A DNA stretch of 36,698 bases, taken from Oscillospiraceae bacterium. GTDB taxonomy: Bacteria; Bacillota; Clostridia; Oscillospirales; Oscillospiraceae. The stretch is taken from NCBI GenBank assembly GCA_902785115.1, contig CACZXQ010000032.1, forward strand, positions 1 through 36,698, written 5' to 3'. The translations under genes and the position numbers were made by a program. The notes under the pieces are model-generated. The model was not told the origin of the DNA. It saw only the letters and a list, made by a program, of their open reading frames with translations, and did no database searches. This document shows positions 33,552 to 36,698 of this stretch, in pieces (position 1 is the stretch's first letter; each line of letters opens with the position of its first letter).

Positions 33552-33922
33552 AAGTTTTATTTAGCGACTCTTTAAGGCATGGCCCAAATTATTCATATGT
33601 AATAACAGAAAAAAAGCTAACAAATCCACTGTATTTGGAATAATTAGAGCGAATTCGAAAAGTCACTTATTTTTGTGTAAGTCTATTTGGCTTTCGGTGT
33701 TTCTCTTTTGAAAAAGCCTTTTTTCCTGCAGTTTACGCTGATTTACACAAAGAATACACAAAACGATTTCACGATTTTCACGTAAGTTAATATAACTCAT
33801 TATAACTTCATATATTGCGTTAAATTGTATTACACATATTGACTTCTTGTGAGCAGTTATCAGTGCACAACAGGAGCGAGAATTAAGCAAATACGATTTG
33901 TGTAATTTTATCTCCTATAAAT
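33552..33922. other. AT-rich gene-free stretch
   Basis: About 370 bases clearly richer in A and T than the core genome to the left. No frame with a ribosome site and recognisable product was found; a 75-codon open frame on the minus strand has none. No tRNA, repeat unit or attachment site is recognised. It marks the change from the housekeeping core to an accessory segment. Confidence 0.6.
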
Positions 33923-33951
33923 TTGACAAACGAAACCGCCAAAAGTAAAAT
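33923..33951 (+). promoter_or_regulatory. Promoter of the surface protein gene
   Basis: TTGACA (33923-33928), 17-base spacer, TAAAAT (33946-33951). A hairpin (33965-33975 with 33981-33991, one mismatch) followed by TTTT lies at the expected 5' end of the mRNA and could act as an attenuator or a stabilising 5' stem. Confidence 0.65.
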
Positions 33952-34028
33952 TGATAATAGTAAGAGGAACCTAACGTTGAGTTTGGTTCCTTTTGCCTAT
34001 TTTTAAAACAAAAGGAGGATTTCAGACT

Positions 34029-35807
34029 ATGAAATCTAAATTAGCTTCCAACCCGGCAAAGAAGATTCTTTGCCTCGCACTGTGCGCGATCATGCTGATC
34101 GCCATGTTGCCGGCCATGGCAGTGCCGGCCTATGCAGCGGATGAGGATGTTGAAATCGGCTCTGTGTGGATTCAGTATGTGGATGCTGATACACACGAAG
34201 AAATTGCAGAACCCACTCTCTTGCATTATGAAGACTTACCTGATGGCCTCTTTACGATGGAAGATGTCCCAGATATCGAGGGTTATACAATGGTCAACAC
34301 ACAGCGGTTTGTTGAGGGGGCTATAGACAAAGATCATGCTCACGTAACAAAGACTGGGGCTTGGCGTTATAGTGATTTTCCAATTAGCTATCAGCTTTCC
34401 GATGAAAATGATTGGGGTAAGTTTAGACTCATCTATAACAACGATAAAGCTGACAGTGGCTATATTAAGATCAACAGCGATACCTATTATGAACATGATC
34501 CATCATGGACAGATATGACATATATTTATTACTATGATGACATGACCAACGGTGAATATTCTATTGATCTCAATAAAGCAGGATATCAGATCATGGAGAT
34601 ATATGAAGAGATTTCTAGGACATCGATAACTGTACCCACCAATGGTATCTTGACAGGAACATTGGTACAGGGAGATGTTCATAAGCTAACTGTCTACTAC
34701 GTTCCCGACACCAACACTTCTTCTTTTAATTCCGTCCTTCTTCTGAACGAGAATTCAAGCGTTCCCAATGCCACGATCAACTATAGCATCGAGCCTGGCA
34801 CCGGCATTGCTGCTGTTCCTGGAACATCGATGGCTGTCCTTGCTCCAAGCACTGACACCGGCGTGACCGGCGCCCCGACGATCAGTAATGCGGTGTTCGC
34901 TCCCGGCGACGCCACCGTTACCTCCGTTGAAGGTGTGACCATTGATGCGGGCGAGAAAGCCGTTGTAAAGCCCATCTCCGTTGATTTCTCCGGCGTGACC
35001 TTCGCGCAGCCGGGTATCTTCCGTTACGTGATCAGTGAGCCGTCCAGTGGCAACAATATGACCTATGATACGCAGCTGAACGACACGACCAACGGTACCC
35101 GCTACCAGCGCGTCCTCGACGTTTACGTTGTCCGTAACGCCAGCGATGAATACGAGATTGGCGGATTCGTTCTCCATGAAGTGGCCGGCGCCGTTAACGA
35201 AGGCGAAACCACGGCCGCGGATAAGTCTTCCGGCTTCGTGAATGAGTACAACACCACGGGCCTCACGCTTGAGTGCCAGGTTGAAGGCAACCAGTCGTCC
35301 ATCGATAAGTACTTCGCTTACACGATCACCATGCAGAACCCCGGCAACAGCGCGTTCAACGTCTCTGCTGATTGGTCGAATGCTTCCGGCGCACAGAATC
35401 CTGTTGCGAACCCTGCAACCAGCTATACAAACGAAGCGATCACAGCGGCCAATACGAATGAGTGGACTTCCAACGCCGATGGATCTATGAGCAAGACCAT
35501 CTATCTGAAGGACGGCCAGAAGGTCGCGCTCGACGGCATCCCGGTTGGCACTGCTTACAGCATCACGGTCGCCGAGGAAGACTACGGCCCGAGCTGGGTC
35601 GTCGGCAGCGATAACGGTAGCAACGATGCAACCGGCAACCGCACGCTGAACGCTGTTGAAGATGTGGTCTTCACCCTTACGCGTGAAGGCGTCGTTCCCA
35701 CGGGTGTTGCACTCTCCATCCTTCCTGGCGTCATCCTCATGGGCGCTGCGGCTACATTCTTCTTTGTGATGAAGAATCGCAAAAAGGAAGAGGGCGCAAA
35801 CGCGTAA
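34029..35807 (+). CDS. Sortase-anchored pilin-like surface protein (Spy0128/FctA-type and DUF7601 domains)
   Basis: A 592-residue cell-wall protein. The ATG at 34029 follows AAAGGAGGA. The signal peptide covers about 1-36 (ending VPAYA). Residues about 40-230 are a poorly conserved, tyrosine- and aspartate-rich region with MucBP-like character (SVWIQYVDADTHEEIAEP). Residues about 230-410 are a Spy0128-type isopeptide pilin domain: SVDFSGVTFAQPGIFRYVIS, then VLDVYVV, and the closing SGFVNEYNT with the candidate bond-forming Asn. Residues about 415-550 are a DUF7601-like domain. The end is a VVPTG sorting signal (555-559), a membrane helix and NRKKEE. VPTG resembles the EVPTG signal of streptococcal FctA, so a class B/C-type sortase elsewhere is implied. 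DNA for about residues 50-235 is much richer in A and T than the rest. Confidence 0.87.
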   Translation: MKSKLASNPAKKILCLALCAIMLIAMLPAMAVPAYAADEDVEIGSVWIQYVDADTHEEIAEPTLLHYEDLPDGLFTMEDVPDIEGYTMVNTQRFVEGAIDKDHAHVTKTGAWRYSDFPISYQLSDENDWGKFRLIYNNDKADSGYIKINSDTYYEHDPSWTDMTYIYYYDDMTNGEYSIDLNKAGYQIMEIYEEISRTSITVPTNGILTGTLVQGDVHKLTVYYVPDTNTSSFNSVLLLNENSSVPNATINYSIEPGTGIAAVPGTSMAVLAPSTDTGVTGAPTISNAVFAPGDATVTSVEGVTIDAGEKAVVKPISVDFSGVTFAQPGIFRYVISEPSSGNNMTYDTQLNDTTNGTRYQRVLDVYVVRNASDEYEIGGFVLHEVAGAVNEGETTAADKSSGFVNEYNTTGLTLECQVEGNQSSIDKYFAYTITMQNPGNSAFNVSADWSNASGAQNPVANPATSYTNEAITAANTNEWTSNADGSMSKTIYLKDGQKVALDGIPVGTAYSITVAEEDYGPSWVVGSDNGSNDATGNRTLNAVEDVVFTLTREGVVPTGVALSILPGVILMGAAATFFFVMKNRKKEEGANA

Positions 35808-35861
35808 ATCTGAGTAGAATAGAGCCTGTTACTGGCAAGCTCACATACTAAAGCATAAAAA

Positions 35862-35902
35862 GAAGAACAGGCTTTCTGTATTACACGGAAGACCTGTTCT
35901 TC
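35862..35902. terminator. Convergent terminator between the surface protein and HTH genes
   Basis: A 10-bp perfect stem (35862-35871 with 35893-35902), 21-base loop, lies between two convergent genes. The 3' arm on the plus strand is followed by TATTTGCTTT, and its last base touches the minus-strand stop codon. Confidence 0.65.
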
Positions 35903-36129
35903 TATTTGCTTTCGATATGCTTTTTTTCTATGCTTTCTCGCCGAAATTCGATGACATCGGATACATTACAATCCAGAATATCACAAAGGGCATCAAGCGT
36001 TTGTGTTGAGATGTGCTTGCCTCTCCTGATCGCGTGATAGTTCGACATGGGAAAGCCCATTTTTGCCAATCTATATGAAGTAATCCCTTTTTCTTTCAGC
36101 GTTCGGAAGAACGGCTCATAACTGATCAC
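35902..36129 (-). CDS. Small helix-turn-helix (Cro/CI-type) regulator
   Basis: A 75-residue protein that is almost only a Cro/CI-type HTH. TSYRLAKMGFPMSNYHAIRRG (about 17-37) forms the two HTH helices, and TQTLDALCDILDCNVSDVIEF (about 42-62) is the third conserved stretch. The start is GTG at 36129 with GAGGTGA on the minus strand 6 bases upstream. Such minimal HTH proteins are common in mobile elements and next to toxin or phage genes in Clostridia. It is divergent from the small gene at 36242; an imperfect palindrome between them (36142-36168) could be its operator. Confidence 0.85.
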   Translation of the reverse strand: MISYEPFFRTLKEKGITSYRLAKMGFPMSNYHAIRRGKHISTQTLDALCDILDCNVSDVIEFRRESIEKKHIESK

Positions 36130-36141
36130 GGCTCATCACCT

Positions 36142-36168
36142 CACAGACTAAATCAAATATAATCTGTG
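36142..36168. promoter_or_regulatory. Imperfect palindrome, possible operator of the HTH regulator
   Basis: CACAGA (36142-36147) and TCTGTG (36163-36168) flank an AT-rich centre, 13 bases upstream of the HTH start codon, between divergent genes. The position suits autoregulation; there is no direct evidence of binding. Confidence 0.35.
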
Positions 36169-36177
36169 GGTTTCAGC

Positions 36178-36206
36178 TTGCATATATACGCAAATTCACA
36201 TATATT
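36178..36206 (+). promoter_or_regulatory. Promoter of the small hypothetical gene
   Basis: TTGCAT (36178-36183), 17-base spacer, TATATT (36201-36206). It lies close to the possible operator on the left. Confidence 0.5.
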
Positions 36207-36241
36207 ATAACCCGCACGCAAAAAAAGAGGAGGATAAATAT

Positions 36242-36547
36242 ATGACCGGATATGCGTATTTTGTCGAGAAGCCGAGGATGATCGAGGATTTACTTCAGCC
36301 GCACCCAATTGAATCAGAAAGACCATATGAGATCGTAAAAACGATCAATTTATCCGGAATTGACTATGAAAACTTCGTTACGGACATGGTTGCCGATCGG
36401 CAGTTTTTAGAAGAAAATGCGGCTTTGTGCAGCATGACAGAATCCACTATTCGTTGCCTGTTGGTGAAGCACCGGATAACGGGTGAGGGCATACTTGTTG
36501 TTCCCGATAAAGCGTGGGTGGATATTGCGGCTTTTGAAAATGTTTAA
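36242..36547 (+). CDS. Small conserved hypothetical protein
   Basis: A 101-residue protein with a good GAGGAGG site 8 bases before the ATG. There is no signal peptide or membrane helix. The segment GIDYENFVTDMVADRQFLEEN (about 39-59) and the ending GEGILVVPDKAWVDIAAF look familiar from small uncharacterised proteins of gut Clostridia carried on accessory elements; I think of the DUF6329-like group but cannot confirm it. No catalytic motif is visible. It lies divergent from the HTH regulator and ahead of a further promoter at the window edge. Confidence 0.7.
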   Translation: MTGYAYFVEKPRMIEDLLQPHPIESERPYEIVKTINLSGIDYENFVTDMVADRQFLEENAALCSMTESTIRCLLVKHRITGEGILVVPDKAWVDIAAFENV

Positions 36548-36560
36548 CCACTAAAATACA

Positions 36561-36589
36561 TTGATTTTAATTTGAATATGCAGTATAAT
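36561..36589 (+). promoter_or_regulatory. Promoter at the right edge
   Basis: TTGATT (36561-36566), 17-base spacer, perfect TATAAT (36584-36589). The transcript would start near 36596 and run off the window. Confidence 0.65.
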
Positions 36590-36622
36590 CATATTAGAAA
36601 CTAATACTTCCCACATGCGAAA

Positions 36623-36695
36623 CGCCATGAAATATGGCGAAACAAGCCGGGAAAACGAGATTTCCCCGCCATTATGTCGCTTGAAAAGTTCCCGG
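36623..36695 (+). other. Foldable leader at the right edge
   Basis: Downstream of the edge promoter, a 6-bp hairpin (36623-36628 with 36634-36639) precedes a 7-bp stem (36647-36653 with 36689-36695) enclosing about 35 bases, with an alternative GGGAAA/TTTCCC pairing inside. No known riboswitch core was recognised, and no start codon with a ribosome site appears before the edge. Confidence 0.35.
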
Positions 36696-36698
36696 AAC

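Noticed and set aside
33663-33890. A 75-codon open frame on the minus strand
   Set aside because: There is no ribosome site, the composition is typical of random AT-rich DNA, and no domain is recognisable.
35691-35705. Classical LPXTG sorting signal in the surface protein
   Set aside because: The sequence is VVPTG, the FctA-like variant; it still counts as a sorting signal but of a different sortase class.

Overview
The window looks like chromosomal DNA from a low-branching gut Clostridia, most likely Oscillospiraceae (Clostridium cluster IV). The evidence is a GC-rich core with Firmicutes-style gene order, strong AGGAGG-type ribosome sites, a V-type ATPase, TrmFO, a DUF4830 protein, a Spy0128/DUF7601-type surface protein, and several families of GC-rich intergenic stem-loop repeats. 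The genus cannot be fixed from the sequence alone. No rRNA, tRNA, CRISPR array, transposase or phage gene was found.

Layout. 1-1545: end of a V-type ATPase operon (subunit B, cut by the window edge, then subunit D) and its terminator. 1562-3720: a GNAT acetyltransferase, a TraX-family membrane protein and a SpoU-family RNA methyltransferase. 3718-4086: a gene-free array of at least nine palindromes with a perfect 44-bp tandem duplication. 4114-11554: a tightly packed, often overlapping run dprA-topA-trmFO-plsX-rnc-radical SAM. 11597-17646: smc-ftsY-yhbY-nadD/yqeK-rsfS, with clustered stem-loop repeats on both sides of ftsY. 17890-20397: leuS. 20544-22614: rpsU, a histidine phosphatase, and an AAA-ATPase/CYTH gene broken by a frameshift. 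22874-23302 (minus): a DUF4830 protein. 23452-24162: an RsuA-type pseudouridine synthase. 24376-25470: a PucR/CdaR-type regulator. 25528-31116: ftsE-ftsX, two tandem coiled-coil M23 peptidases and an S41-family protein. 31372-33422: greA-lysS. 33423-36698: an AT-richer accessory segment with a sortase-anchored pilin-like protein, a small HTH regulator on the minus strand, a small conserved hypothetical gene, and a promoter with a foldable leader running off the right edge.

How the genes work together. Most of the window is housekeeping: RNA maturation (TrmFO, RNase III, YhbY, RsfS, RsuA, SpoU), translation (LeuS, LysS, S21), chromosome handling (SMC, TopA, DprA), membrane and phospholipid functions (PlsX, FtsY) and NAD/Ap4A metabolism. 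The FtsEX segment is a cell-wall remodelling module: the FtsEX ABC machine would control two EnvC/PcsB-like M23 hydrolases.

The most striking observation is that the S41 protein closing the FtsEX segment keeps its PDZ domain and protease fold but has Arg310 and Ser335 where the catalytic Ser and Lys belong. It is probably a pseudoprotease working as a scaffold or regulator in the FtsEX-M23 system. Other points of interest are a two-copy intergenic repeat with a compensatory base-pair change, a repeat that supplies the ftsY ribosome-binding site, an SMC with symmetrically shortened arms, and a surface-protein gene of mosaic base composition.
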